Notes: generated by a model from the letters alone, not told the origin. A stretch of 64,000 nt of DNA from Streptomyces rishiriensis (GCF_003112535.1 NZ_BEWA01000013.1:1-64000), one strand, 5' to 3'. Shown: positions 24,997-35,719, numbered from the stretch's first letter. Numbers and translations are program-made.

Positions 24997-25332
24997 CCTG
25001 CCCGGGAGCGGCCGGGCGAAGGAAATTCGCAGGGGCGTGAACCGATCGGGCCCTCCGTTGCGATCATCTGGTGGAGGGGCGAGAGCGGTCGAGGTCACGC
25101 GGGCAGTGAACGCTCGCGGCGTTCCACGCGTCCCCCCAAGGGGCGTCCCTGACAGCGAGCGGACAGAAACCCGACAGACTGACCACCGGCAGACTGGCGA
25201 CCGGCGGGCTGGCGGCCGACGGACGCGACCGACAGGCTGGCCACCATCAGACCGCTGACCGGCCGGTCGGCGATCGACAGGCGCCCCCGCCGACACGCAC
25301 ACGAGCACGCAACGAGAACTGAGAGCACCGGG
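24997..25332. other. Gap inside the sigE operon
   Basis: This 336-bp gap separates cseA from cseB. I find no gene in it. Degenerate repeats of CCGRCRGRCTGGCSRCCG type fill 25175-25260. It is long for an operon junction and could hold a second promoter for cseBC, but I cannot point to a convincing -10/-35 pair. Confidence 0.45.
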
Positions 25333-26034
25333 ATGGCAGACCAGACCCACGTTCTGTTCGTCGAGGACGACGACGTCATCCGCGAGGCCACCCAGCTCGC
25401 CCTGGAGCGGGACGGCTTCGCGGTCACCGCGATGCCCGACGGCCTGTCCGGGCTGGAGGCCTTCCGCGCCGACCGCCCCGACATCGCGCTGCTGGACGTC
25501 ATGGTGCCGGGCCTGGACGGCGTGAGCCTGTGCCGGCGCATCCGGGACGAGTCCACCGTGCCGGTGATCATGCTGTCCGCGCGCGCCGACTCCATCGACG
25601 TCGTCCTGGGGCTGGAGGCCGGTGCCGACGACTATGTGACCAAGCCGTTCGACGGCGCCGTCCTGGTCGCCAGGATCCGTGCCGTGCTGCGCAGGTTCGG
25701 TCACGCGGGCGGCGGCGACCGCACCGAGCCCGACGCCGCCCCCGCCGGCGGAGTGCTGACCTTCGGCGACCTGGACGTCGACACGGAGGGCATGGAGGTG
25801 CGCCGGGCCGGGCAGCCGGTGGCGCTGACCCCGACCGAGATGCGCCTGCTGCTGGAGTTCTCCTCCGCTCCGGGCACCGTCCTGTCGCGCGACAAACTGC
25901 TGGAGCGGGTGTGGGACTACGGCTGGGGCGGCGACACCCGGGTCGTCGACGTCCATGTGCAGCGGCTGCGCACGAAGATCGGCCAGGACCGCATCGAGAC
26001 GGTCCGCGGCTTCGGCTACAAGTTGAAGGCCTGA
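25333..26034 (+). CDS. cseB: Response regulator CseB
   Basis: A 233-aa OmpR-family regulator. The receiver has the acidic pocket VEDDD near residue 10-14, the phospho-acceptor D55 in LLDVMVPGLDG and the conserved Lys in VTKPFDGA. The winged helix spans about residues 135-232 (PTEMRLLLEFSSAPGTVLSR, TRVVDVHVQRLRTKIG). Its cognate kinase CseC is encoded 19 bp downstream, and its known target is the sigE promoter. Confidence 0.95.
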   Translation: MADQTHVLFVEDDDVIREATQLALERDGFAVTAMPDGLSGLEAFRADRPDIALLDVMVPGLDGVSLCRRIRDESTVPVIMLSARADSIDVVLGLEAGADDYVTKPFDGAVLVARIRAVLRRFGHAGGGDRTEPDAAPAGGVLTFGDLDVDTEGMEVRRAGQPVALTPTEMRLLLEFSSAPGTVLSRDKLLERVWDYGWGGDTRVVDVHVQRLRTKIGQDRIETVRGFGYKLKA

Positions 26035-26053
26035 GCGGGGCGGAGACAGAAGT

Positions 26054-27403
26054 ATGCGGGGGATGATCCGGCACCGGCGTCCGGCCCGTGCGGAGGGAAT
26101 AAGCCTCCGCACGGGTCTGCGATGGAAGCTGAGCGCGGCGATCGCGCTGGTCGGCGCACTGGTGGCGATCGCGCTCAGCCTGGTCGTGCACAACGCCGCG
26201 CGCGTGTCCATGCTGGACAACGCGCGCGATCTCGCCGACGAGCGCGTCCAGATCGCGCAGCGCAACTACGAGCAGTCGGGGCGGCCCAACTTCTACTTCC
26301 CCAACATCAAGATCGACGACTCCAGCCTGCCGCCCGCGTTGCGCGAGAAGGTCCGCGACGGCCGCCGGGCCACGTTCGTCTCCGACCGCAGGGGCGGTGA
26401 GCCGGACATCTGGGCGGCCGTGCCGGTCAAGGACGGACATGTGCTGTCCCTGCACACCGGGTTCACCGACCGCAGCACGGACATCCTCAAAGACCTCGAC
26501 CAGGCCCTGGTGATCGGCTCCATCGCGGTCGTCCTCGGCGGCAGCGCGGTCGGCGTGCTCATCGGCGGTCAGATGTCGCGCCGGCTGCGCAAGGCGGCGG
26601 CCGCGGCCAACCAGGTCGCCAAGGGCGAGACGGACGTCCGCGTGCGGGACGCGATAGGCGGGGTCGTACGGGACGAGACCGACGACCTGGCGAGCGCGGT
26701 GGACGCCATGGCGGACACCTTGCAGGCGCGGCTGGAGGCCGAGCGCCGGGTCACCGCGGACATCGCGCACGAACTGCGCACCCCGGTGACGGGACTGCTG
26801 ACGGCGGCCGAGCTGCTGCCGCCCGGCCGGCCGACCGAGCTGGTGCTCGACCGGGCCAAGGCCATGCGCACCCTCGTCGAGGACGTCCTGGAGGTGGCCC
26901 GGCTGGACGGCGCCTCGGAGCGTGCCGAGCTGCAGGACATCGTGCTCGGCGAGTTCGTGTCCCGCCGGGTCGCGGCCAAGGACCCGGACGTCGAGGTGCG
27001 GGTGGTGCACGAGTCGATGGTCACGACCGACCCGCGCCGCCTGGAGCGGGTGCTGTTCAACCTGCTGGCCAACGCGGCCCGGCACGGCAAGCCGCCCATC
27101 CAGGTCACCGTCGAGGGCCGGGTCATCCGGGTCCGCGACCACGGCCCCGGGTTCCCCGAGGACCTGCTCGCCGAGGGGCCGAGCCGCTTCCGTACCGGCA
27201 GCGCCGACCGGGCGGGACACGGACACGGGCTCGGGCTCACCATCGCGGCGGGCCAGGCGCGCGTCCTCGGCGCCCGGCTGACCTTCCGCAACGTGCGGCC
27301 CGCGGGAGCCCCGGAGCACATACCGTCCGAGGGCGCCGTGGCCGTGCTGTGGCTGCCCGAGCACGCGCCGACCAACACCGGGAGCTACGCGACGATGCCG
27401 TGA
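26054..27403 (+). CDS. cseC: Sensor histidine kinase CseC
   Basis: A 449-aa membrane kinase that senses cell-wall damage (in S. coelicolor it responds to many wall antibiotics and lysozyme). Transmembrane helices at about 27-46 and 152-173 flank an extracytoplasmic sensor of about 105 residues. A HAMP linker follows, then the phospho-acceptor H239 in TADIAHELRTPVTGLL, and the ATPase boxes NLLANAARHG, VRDHGPGFPEDLL and GHGHGLGLTIA. It phosphorylates CseB. It ends the operon; a hairpin lies about 180 bp downstream. Confidence 0.94.
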   Translation: MRGMIRHRRPARAEGISLRTGLRWKLSAAIALVGALVAIALSLVVHNAARVSMLDNARDLADERVQIAQRNYEQSGRPNFYFPNIKIDDSSLPPALREKVRDGRRATFVSDRRGGEPDIWAAVPVKDGHVLSLHTGFTDRSTDILKDLDQALVIGSIAVVLGGSAVGVLIGGQMSRRLRKAAAAANQVAKGETDVRVRDAIGGVVRDETDDLASAVDAMADTLQARLEAERRVTADIAHELRTPVTGLLTAAELLPPGRPTELVLDRAKAMRTLVEDVLEVARLDGASERAELQDIVLGEFVSRRVAAKDPDVEVRVVHESMVTTDPRRLERVLFNLLANAARHGKPPIQVTVEGRVIRVRDHGPGFPEDLLAEGPSRFRTGSADRAGHGHGLGLTIAAGQARVLGARLTFRNVRPAGAPEHIPSEGAVAVLWLPEHAPTNTGSYATMP

Positions 27404-27581
27404 CGCCCGCCGCCGGCCGTCGCCGTCACCCCGGCCGTCGCCGTCACCGGGGCTGGCGCCGTCACCGTCGCATGGTCTTCGGCGTTGCCACTGCCGTTGC
27501 CGTCGCCGCGTCTTCGCCGTCGGCGTCCCGCGTCGGCGTCGCCATTGCCGTCGCCGAAGGGCTTCATCGACGCGGCATGAG

Positions 27582-27616
27582 GAAGGCCCCCGGGGCGGAC
27601 ACCGCCGGAGGCCTTC
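27582..27616. terminator. Bidirectional hairpin between cseC and the MFS gene
   Basis: GAAGGCCCCCGG (27582-27593) pairs with CCGGAGGCCTTC (27605-27616) with one mismatch and an 11-nt loop. The preceding spacer 27404-27560 is filled with GCCGTCGCCGTCACC-type repeats and has no gene. Confidence 0.75.
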
Positions 27617-27629
27617 GTTCAGTGCGAGG

Positions 27630-29213
27630 TCAGACCGCCTCGACCATGGGCGGCGGCGCGACGGTCGTGCCGTCGCCCGCCTCGTCCGCCTTCTGCGGCC
27701 CCGCCCCCTTCAGCGGAACCTCCTTCACGAACACCGCAGCCACCAGCGCGGCGATCGCCACCACAGCGCCCAGCAGGAACGCCGTGTGGGTGCCTGCCGA
27801 CACCGCGTGCTGGTAGGCCTCCCGGGCGGCCGCCGGCAGCTTGGCCAGGCCGGCCGCGTCCAGCTGCGCGGAGCGCTCGGTGACCTTCGAGCCCAGCGCG
27901 CCGGCTCGCTCGGACATCACGTCCTGGACGCGGTTGTTGAACAGCGCGCCCATGATCGCGACACCGAAGGAGGAGCCGAGGGTACGGAAGAGGGTGGTGG
28001 ACGAGGACGCGACGCCCATGTCCTTCATCTCGACGCTGTTCTGTGCGACCAGCATCGTGATCTGCATCAGGCAGCCCATGCCGAGACCGACCACGGCCAT
28101 GAAGACGCCGGAGGTGAGGCGGCTGGTCCCGGTGTCCATCGTCGACAGCAGGTACAGACCGATCACCATCAGGACGCTTCCGACGACCGGGAAGACCTTG
28201 TACTTGCCGCTGCTCGTGGTCACCCGCCCGGCCACCATCGAGGTGACCAGCATCGCGCCGAGCATCGGCAGGAGCAGCAGCCCGGAGTTGGTCGCGGACG
28301 CGCCCTGCACCGACTGCTGGTACAGCGGCAGGAAGAGGGTGGCGCCGAACATCACGAAGCCGGTGATGAAGCCGATGAGCGACATCAGGGTGAAGTTGCG
28401 GCTGCGGAAGATGTGCAGCGGCACGATCGGCTCCGCGGCCCTGGTCTGCCAGAACACGAACCCGATGAGCGAGGCGACGCCGATGGCGATGAGCTCCATG
28501 ATCCGCGCGGAGGTCCAGGCGTACTCCGAGCCGCCCCAGGTGGTGACGAGGACGATGGAGGTGATGCCGAGCGTCAGCAGGCCGGCGCCGAGGTAGTCGA
28601 TGCGCGACTGCGAGCGCTTCTTCGGCAGGTGCAGGACGACGCTGATCGCGATGAGGGAGACCACGCCGAGCGGCAGGTTGATGTAGAAGGACCAGCGCCA
28701 GCCCCAGTTGTCGGTGATGGTGCCGCCGACCAGCGGTCCGCCGATCATCGCGAGCGCCATGACGCCGGCCATCATGCCCTGGTACTTGCCGCGCTCCCGC
28801 GGGGGGATCAGGTCGCCGATGATGGCCATGACGCCGACCATCAGACCGCCGGCGCCGAGGCCCTGGATCGCGCGGAACCCGATGAGTTCGCCCATGTTCT
28901 GGGCCATGCCGCTCAGCGCGGAGCCGATCAGGAAGATCACGATCGACGTCATGAAGGCGCCCTTGCGCCCGTACATGTCGCCGATCTTGCCCCAGATCGG
29001 GGTCGAGGCGGCGGTCGCCAGGGTGTACCCGGTCACCACCCACGAAAGGTGCTCAAGGCCCCCGAGGTCACCGACGATCGTCGGCATCGCGGTGCCCACG
29101 ATCATGTTGTCGAGCATCGCGAGCATCATCGTGATCATGAGCGCGAGCAGGACGACCCGCACGCTCCTGGGCTGTTTCTCCGGCTCGGTCTCTGGATTCT
29201 TCGTGTCCGCCAT
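27630..29213 (-). CDS. MFS drug exporter, DHA2 (14-TM) family
   Basis: A 527-aa proton-driven exporter of the EmrB/QacA type. Fourteen hydrophobic segments are visible. Motif D1-like LDNMIVGTAMPTIVGDLG, motif A GKIGDMYGRKGAF and motif C-like ALAMIGGPLVGGTITD place it in DHA2. ATG 29213 is chosen because GGGAG lies 9 nt upstream; a GTG three codons earlier is less well spaced. It is divergent from a tetR gene whose spacer contains three operator copies, so it is probably induced by its own substrate through that repressor. The drug is unknown. Confidence 0.93.
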   Translation of the reverse strand: MADTKNPETEPEKQPRSVRVVLLALMITMMLAMLDNMIVGTAMPTIVGDLGGLEHLSWVVTGYTLATAASTPIWGKIGDMYGRKGAFMTSIVIFLIGSALSGMAQNMGELIGFRAIQGLGAGGLMVGVMAIIGDLIPPRERGKYQGMMAGVMALAMIGGPLVGGTITDNWGWRWSFYINLPLGVVSLIAISVVLHLPKKRSQSRIDYLGAGLLTLGITSIVLVTTWGGSEYAWTSARIMELIAIGVASLIGFVFWQTRAAEPIVPLHIFRSRNFTLMSLIGFITGFVMFGATLFLPLYQQSVQGASATNSGLLLLPMLGAMLVTSMVAGRVTTSSGKYKVFPVVGSVLMVIGLYLLSTMDTGTSRLTSGVFMAVVGLGMGCLMQITMLVAQNSVEMKDMGVASSSTTLFRTLGSSFGVAIMGALFNNRVQDVMSERAGALGSKVTERSAQLDAAGLAKLPAAAREAYQHAVSAGTHTAFLLGAVVAIAALVAAVFVKEVPLKGAGPQKADEAGDGTTVAPPPMVEAV

Positions 29214-29248
29214 CGTTCCCACTCCCCTGGGTCCCGCCCCGGACGGCC

Positions 29249-29271
29249 ACTTACTTGCCGCCCGGCTAGTT
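29249..29271 (-). promoter_or_regulatory. TetR operator copy 1 (inverted orientation)
   Basis: The minus strand reads AACTAGCCGGGCGGC followed by AAGTAAGT, the same element found twice on the plus strand at 29298 and 29331. It lies 36 bp upstream of the MFS start. Confidence 0.75.
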
Positions 29272-29297
29272 CAGTACACTGGGAAGGTAGACCCGTC

Positions 29298-29319
29298 ACT
29301 AGCCGGGCGTCAAGTAAGT
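29298..29319 (+). promoter_or_regulatory. TetR operator copy 2
   Basis: Reads ACTAGCCGGGCGTC followed by AAGTAAGT; differs from copy 1 at one internal base. It lies between the two divergent promoters. Confidence 0.75.
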
Positions 29320-29330
29320 TACTGGTGTCG

Positions 29331-29353
29331 AACTAGCCGGACGGCAAGTAAGT
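29331..29353 (+). promoter_or_regulatory. TetR operator copy 3
   Basis: Reads AACTAGCCGGACGGC followed by AAGTAAGT; differs from copy 1 at one base. Its end is 27 bp before the tetR start codon, suiting autorepression. Copies 2 and 3 are 32-33 bp apart, about three helical turns. Confidence 0.75.
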
Positions 29354-29380
29354 CTCCGCGGAGCCCCTAGGAGTACGAGG

Positions 29381-29968
29381 ATGGACCGCATCATGGACGG
29401 CACCAAGCAGCAGCGTCGCGGCAACACCCGCCAGCGCATCCAGGACGTGGCCCTCGAACTCTTCGCCGAGCAGGGGTACGAGAAGACCTCCCTCCGCGAG
29501 ATCGCGGAGCGCCTGGACGTCACGAAGGCCGCCCTGTACTACCACTTCAAGACCAAGGAAGAGATCATCGTCGGCATCTTCACGGATCTGACGAAGCCGA
29601 TCGAAGACCTGATCGAGTGGGGCAAGGAGCAGCCGCACACCCTGGAGACCAAGCACGAGCTCGTACGGCGCTACAGCAAGGCGCTCTCCGAGGCGGCCCC
29701 GCTCTTCCGCTTCATGCAGGAGAACCAGGCGACGGTGCGGGAACTCCAGATCGGCGACTCGTTCAAGGACCGCATGCGGGGCCTGCGCGACATCATCATG
29801 GATCCCGAGGCGCCCCTCATCGACCAGGTCCGCTGCGTGAGCGCCATCTTCACGCTGCACGCCGGGATGTTCTTCCTGAACGACCTCGACGGCGACCCCG
29901 AGGACAAGCGGGCAGCCGTCCTGGAAGTCGCCGTCGATCTGGTGACGCAGGCGCATCACGGCGGCTGA
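29381..29968 (+). CDS. TetR-family repressor of the divergent exporter
   Basis: A 195-aa regulator with the N-terminal HTH TRQRIQDVALELFAEQGYEKTSLREIAERLDVTKAALYYHFKTKEE and a helical ligand domain. Its divergent position to a multidrug exporter and the three 22-23 bp repeats between them indicate that it represses both genes and is released by a drug-like ligand. AGGAG about 7 nt upstream supports ATG 29381; ATG 29393 is an alternative start. Confidence 0.92.
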   Translation: MDRIMDGTKQQRRGNTRQRIQDVALELFAEQGYEKTSLREIAERLDVTKAALYYHFKTKEEIIVGIFTDLTKPIEDLIEWGKEQPHTLETKHELVRRYSKALSEAAPLFRFMQENQATVRELQIGDSFKDRMRGLRDIIMDPEAPLIDQVRCVSAIFTLHAGMFFLNDLDGDPEDKRAAVLEVAVDLVTQAHHGG

Positions 29969-30031
29969 CCGCGCGGCCGCGTCACAGCGGCCGATCGCGC
30001 ACCGGCGTCACGTCGCCCGATCACGCACGGG

Positions 30032-30613
30032 TCAGACCTTCACGCCCTTGGCGTGCAGGAAGGTGACCGGGTTGATCGCCGAACCGTAGTTGGGGGTCGT
30101 GCGGATCTCGAAGTGCAGGTGCGGACCGCTGGAGTTGCCGGTGTTGCCGGACAGCGCGATCTTCTGGCCGGTCTTCACGACCTGGCCGACCTTCACCTCG
30201 ATGCGCGAGAGGTGGGCGTACTGCGAGTACACGCCGTTGGCGTGCTTGATCACGATGGCGTTGCCGTAGGCCGGGCCGTCGCCGGCGCCGTTGCCGCCGG
30301 CCTTGACCACGGTGCCGCCGTGCGCGGCCATGACCTTGGTGCCGCTCGGCACGGCGAAGTCCTGACCGCTGTGGGTGGAGTGCCACATCTTGCCGGCCTG
30401 GGCGAACCCGGCGGACAGCGTGTACTTCTTCACCGGGTCTATCCAGGAAGCGGCCGAGACGGCCGTCTTGGCGGTGTGCGCGGCGGCGGGGGCGGCAGCG
30501 GACGCCACTCCGGTCCCCAGCACGACCGAGGCGCCCACTGCGGCGACCCCGACGGCCATGCGGGTGCGGAGCAGGGACGTACGGGAAGAACGGAACGTGA
30601 CGCGCTGGAACAT
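30032..30613 (-). CDS. Secreted M23-family peptidase (LytM type)
   Basis: A 193-aa wall hydrolase. Basic residues (FRSSRTSLLRTR) lead into the hydrophobic MAVGVAAVGASVVLGTGVASAAA, an export signal with an AxA-like cleavage site. The peptidase domain has the zinc motif HSGQDFAVPSG (H-x3-D), the loop SQYAHLSRIEVKVGQVVKTGQ and the HLHFEIR signature near the end. It should cut peptide cross-links in peptidoglycan. I prefer ATG 30613 with GAGG upstream; ATG 30625 is four codons longer and has no ribosome site. Confidence 0.9.
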   Translation of the reverse strand: MFQRVTFRSSRTSLLRTRMAVGVAAVGASVVLGTGVASAAAPAAAHTAKTAVSAASWIDPVKKYTLSAGFAQAGKMWHSTHSGQDFAVPSGTKVMAAHGGTVVKAGGNGAGDGPAYGNAIVIKHANGVYSQYAHLSRIEVKVGQVVKTGQKIALSGNTGNSSGPHLHFEIRTTPNYGSAINPVTFLHAKGVKV

Positions 30614-31127
30614 CGAAGACCTCATGGGAACGGGGACAGGGGAAACCACCTGGCGAGAACCTCCGCCGAGGTGGCCATCCCTTGGTAACCCGGAGGCCCA
30701 TAGACCCCCAAACGTGTGATCTACGACGGAAGCTAGTACTTCATGGCAAAACTTCCTAGTCCTTGACAGATCACCCGTTCCGGACACTTCCGACACCGGC
30801 CCGCCGCGAAGGGCCCCGCGAACCGGCACTCTGGATCTCGTGTCCCTTTTGCCCAAGTTCGCGCAGTGACTATCCCGCCTAGTAGGTCTCAAACCGCCTG
30901 TGCGGCATGTCACCGGCCGCCCGCCTCAAGGGACTTCGGATGTGACGGCGACTACTCCCTTGCCCCGCACGGCACTTGTGACCCCGGTCACGTCGCGTGC
31001 ACGGGTCTGTGACCAGCCTCTCATCCACCTCTACCGTCCAGTATCCCGCTGGTTTCCCTCAGGCCACTCCCACCGATCAGCATGCACACGACACTGGCAG
31101 CGCAAGGACGCGAGAGGACCCCCACCC
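30614..31127. other. Long divergent spacer between peptidase and phosphatase
   Basis: About 510 bp without a gene. Upstream of the peptidase lies a nested inverted repeat: GTGATCT (30716-30722) with AGATCAC (30768-30774), enclosing GGAAG (30728-30732) with CTTCC (30752-30756). This may be a folded leader or operators. Nearer the phosphatase gene lies a Crp-like palindrome at 30978-30991. The remainder shows nothing I can name. Confidence 0.5.
30978..30991. promoter_or_regulatory. Crp-like palindrome
   Basis: GTGACCCCGGTCAC is a perfect 14-bp palindrome and fits the Streptomyces Crp consensus GTG(N6)GNCAC as I recall it. It lies about 137 bp upstream of the phosphatase start and about 365 bp upstream of the peptidase. 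Binding is untested. Confidence 0.5.
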
Positions 31128-31784
31128 ATGACCAGAGGCACCTGGATGCGCCGCACAGCCCTGACCGCCGTGGCGACCGCAGCCGTCACGGCGCTGGCCG
31201 TCCCGGCCGGCGCCCAGGCCGCGACGGCCACCGGCACCACGGCCGTGTCCACCTCCACCGCGGCCGCCTCCGCCGCCACGGCCGCCAAGGACGTCGACTA
31301 CGCCACCTGGCAGCAGGACTGCCAGGCCGTGATGAACCAGGCGCTGCCGGCCCTGAAGCAGCGCATCGCCGCCGCCAAGCCGGGTGAGAAGCAGGCGATC
31401 GTCTTCGACGTCGACAACACCGCCCTGGAGACCGACTTCGGCTTCAGCTTCCCGCAGCCGGCCAACAAGCCCGTCCTGGACGTCGCGAAGTACGCCCAGG
31501 ACCACGGCGTCTCCCTGTTCTTCGTCACCGCCCGCCCGGGCATCATCTCCGGGGTGACCGACTACAACCTCAAGAACGTCGGCTACAAGGTCTCCGGCCT
31601 CTACGTGCGCGGCCTCCTCGACCTCTTCAAGGACGTCGCCGCCTACAAGACCGCCCAGCGCGTGACCATCGAGTCCAAGGGCTACACGATCATCGCGAAC
31701 GTCGGCAACAGCGCCACCGACCTCTCGGGCGGCCACGCCGAGACGACCTACAAGCTGCCGGACTACGACGGTCAGCTCTCCTGA
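31128..31784 (+). CDS. Secreted HAD-superfamily acid phosphatase
   Basis: A 218-aa exported phosphatase of HAD subfamily IIIB. The signal peptide is MTRGTWMRRTALTAVATAAV through VPAGAQA, followed by a Thr/Ser/Ala linker. HAD motif I is VFDVDNTALETD, motif II is FFVTARPG, and the conserved Lys and acidic positions fall in AYKTAQRVTIESKGY and IIANVGNSATDLSGG. It probably recovers phosphate from organic esters outside the cell. GAGAGGA upstream supports ATG 31128. The terminator at 31865-31900 follows. Confidence 0.88.
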   Translation: MTRGTWMRRTALTAVATAAVTALAVPAGAQAATATGTTAVSTSTAAASAATAAKDVDYATWQQDCQAVMNQALPALKQRIAAAKPGEKQAIVFDVDNTALETDFGFSFPQPANKPVLDVAKYAQDHGVSLFFVTARPGIISGVTDYNLKNVGYKVSGLYVRGLLDLFKDVAAYKTAQRVTIESKGYTIIANVGNSATDLSGGHAETTYKLPDYDGQLS

Positions 31785-31864
31785 CCCAGGCTCTCCTGAC
31801 CCGTAGGTCGTTCACGGGCGCTGCCTAGCCGCACGGCGGACGTCTCCCAGACCTCGGGGCATGC

Positions 31865-31900
31865 GAAAGGGGCCGGTGCTGGAAAGCACCGGCCCCTTTC
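31865..31900. terminator. Strong bidirectional terminator
   Basis: GAAAGGGGCCGGTGCT (31865-31880) and AGCACCGGCCCCTTTC (31885-31900) form a perfect 16-bp stem with loop GGAA. A/T-rich ends on both sides allow use in both directions, for the phosphatase and for clpC. Confidence 0.92.
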
Positions 31901-31920
31901 TTCGGCTCGACCCCGGGAGG

Positions 31921-34449
<2,529 letters not shown>

Positions 34450-34879
34450 CGTTAATCGCTCCTCAGAGCGGTCAGGCAGTGGGGGGAACTTCCCCTCCCT
34501 GTCCTTCCGCAGCTTAGTCCCGCAAGCGGGGACCGCTCATTCCAACTGCCGACACCGTCCTTGGCCTCCTGACCCCGAACGCCGACATCCTGTCCAACCC
34601 GATGGTGCGAGACGATGTTCCCGCAGGCCAGGCAGATACCCCAGTCGCCAGTACGCCGATGGCGAACGTGAGACGGCCTTTCCTGCGTGTCGCCCCCTCC
34701 CACTAGGGATGTCTTACCCGCCGGGACTGACACTCCATGCCGTGCGCACCCGTTCCCTCCGCTACGGGCGAACAACCTTGCGCGTCCCGGCACCCGTACC
34801 CGCCCCTCCCGTCGGGACACTGCGCAGTCACAGAAACACCCAGCGTAACTTGCGGGGCTTTTTCGCGGTTGCACTTGGC
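34450..34879. other. clpC promoter region
   Basis: A 430-bp gene-free spacer between clpC and the divergent repeat-rich gene. It holds the ClgR-type box (34654-34667), the clpC -10 candidate, and a TAACTT hexamer at 34846-34851 that could serve the plus-strand gene. The rest shows no structure I can name. Confidence 0.5.
34654..34667 (-). promoter_or_regulatory. ClgR-type operator upstream of clpC
   Basis: The minus strand reads GTTCGCCATCGGCG, which matches the ClgR consensus GTTCGCYN4GCG exactly, as I recall it from S. lividans. ClgR activates clp and lon genes when substrate proteins accumulate. The distance to the clpC start is about 205 bp. Confidence 0.7.
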
Positions 34880-35719
34880 ATGGTTGGCTCAGTCCCCCCG
34901 GCCGCCCGCCCGGCCGCCGCCGCGATCACCACGGTTCCCCTCCCCCGACGGCCGCTCGACCCGGACGATCCGGCCCACCCGGCCCACCCGGCCGGCCCGA
35001 CCGGTCCGGACGGTCCGGACGGTCCGGCCCGTTCGACCGGTCCGGCCGATTCGGCCGATCCGGCTGATCCGCGCGGTCCGGCTGATCCGCGCGGTCCGGC
35101 TGATCCGCGCGGTCCGGCTGATCCGCGCGGTCCGGCTGATCCGCGCGGTCCGGCTGATCCGGACGACCGGATTCGCGGCTGGTACGAGAACGAACTGGGC
35201 TGGGCGACGGTGCCCGGGTCCCCGGTACGACTTTCGGTGGGCGCGCGCTTCGACGTCCTGGACGTGCCGGCCGAGGCGGGCTTCGCGGGGCTGCGACACC
35301 TGGCGCCGGGCTCGCCGGTGGCCGTGCGGGGCGACCGGATGCGGCTGCTGGTGGCGGCGGGCGGCGCGGAGGAGGTGCCGGAAATCCTGCAGTGGCTGGA
35401 GTGGGGCGCGTTGCCGCTCGGCCTGACGGCGATCGGTGCGGGCGGGACCGTCGAGGCGCCGCCGCCTCCCGCCCGCCTGCCGGGGCACGGCCCGGGCCGC
35501 GCTCCGGGACCGCGCCGCCCCGGGCCGGTGCAGGGGGCCGCCGTCTGGCTGCGGCCCCCCGTGGCAGGGTGCGAGGTCGAGGCCTCGCTGCCGACGGTGT
35601 CGGCATGGGGGGCCACTGAGGGCGCCCCCGATCTCGTACGGCTGGTGGACACGCTGGCGACTCATTGTCACCGTGTCCGACTGCGGCGCGCGTGCGCTCA
35701 GCCGTTGGCCTTCTCGTAG
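34880..35719 (+). CDS. Repeat-rich hypothetical protein
   Basis: A 279-aa protein of unknown function. Residues about 20-95 are a Pro/Asp/Gly linker that includes five perfect ADPRGP-type hexapeptide repeats from 18-bp DNA units. A folded-looking domain follows (RIRGWYENELGWATVPGSPVRLSVGARFDVLDVPAEAGF, LRLLVAAGGAEEVPEILQWLEWG), ending with LVRLVDTLATHCHRVRLRR. The start ATG 34880 is uncertain because no ribosome site is visible. Its last 22 bp overlap the 3' end of lsr2 on the other strand. The lsr2 and clpC linkage is conserved, but no role follows from it. Confidence 0.7.
   Translation: MVGSVPPAARPAAAAITTVPLPRRPLDPDDPAHPAHPAGPTGPDGPDGPARSTGPADSADPADPRGPADPRGPADPRGPADPRGPADPRGPADPDDRIRGWYENELGWATVPGSPVRLSVGARFDVLDVPAEAGFAGLRHLAPGSPVAVRGDRMRLLVAAGGAEEVPEILQWLEWGALPLGLTAIGAGGTVEAPPPPARLPGHGPGRAPGPRRPGPVQGAAVWLRPPVAGCEVEASLPTVSAWGATEGAPDLVRLVDTLATHCHRVRLRRACAQPLAFS
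35062..35160 (+). repeat. Five and a half 18-bp tandem repeats in coding DNA
   Basis: GGCTGATCCGCGCGGTCC is repeated without a mismatch at 35062, 35080, 35098, 35116 and 35134, plus a half unit to 35160. The unit is a multiple of three, so copy-number change keeps the frame. Confidence 0.95.

Noticed and set aside
30614..30780. ydaO c-di-AMP riboswitch in the leader of the M23 peptidase
   Set aside because: The expected GGGTGAA and GCCGAA-type conserved blocks are not visible; only a nested inverted repeat is.
35062..35160. CRISPR array
   Set aside because: The repeats are direct and contiguous with no unique spacers, and they encode in-frame hexapeptides.
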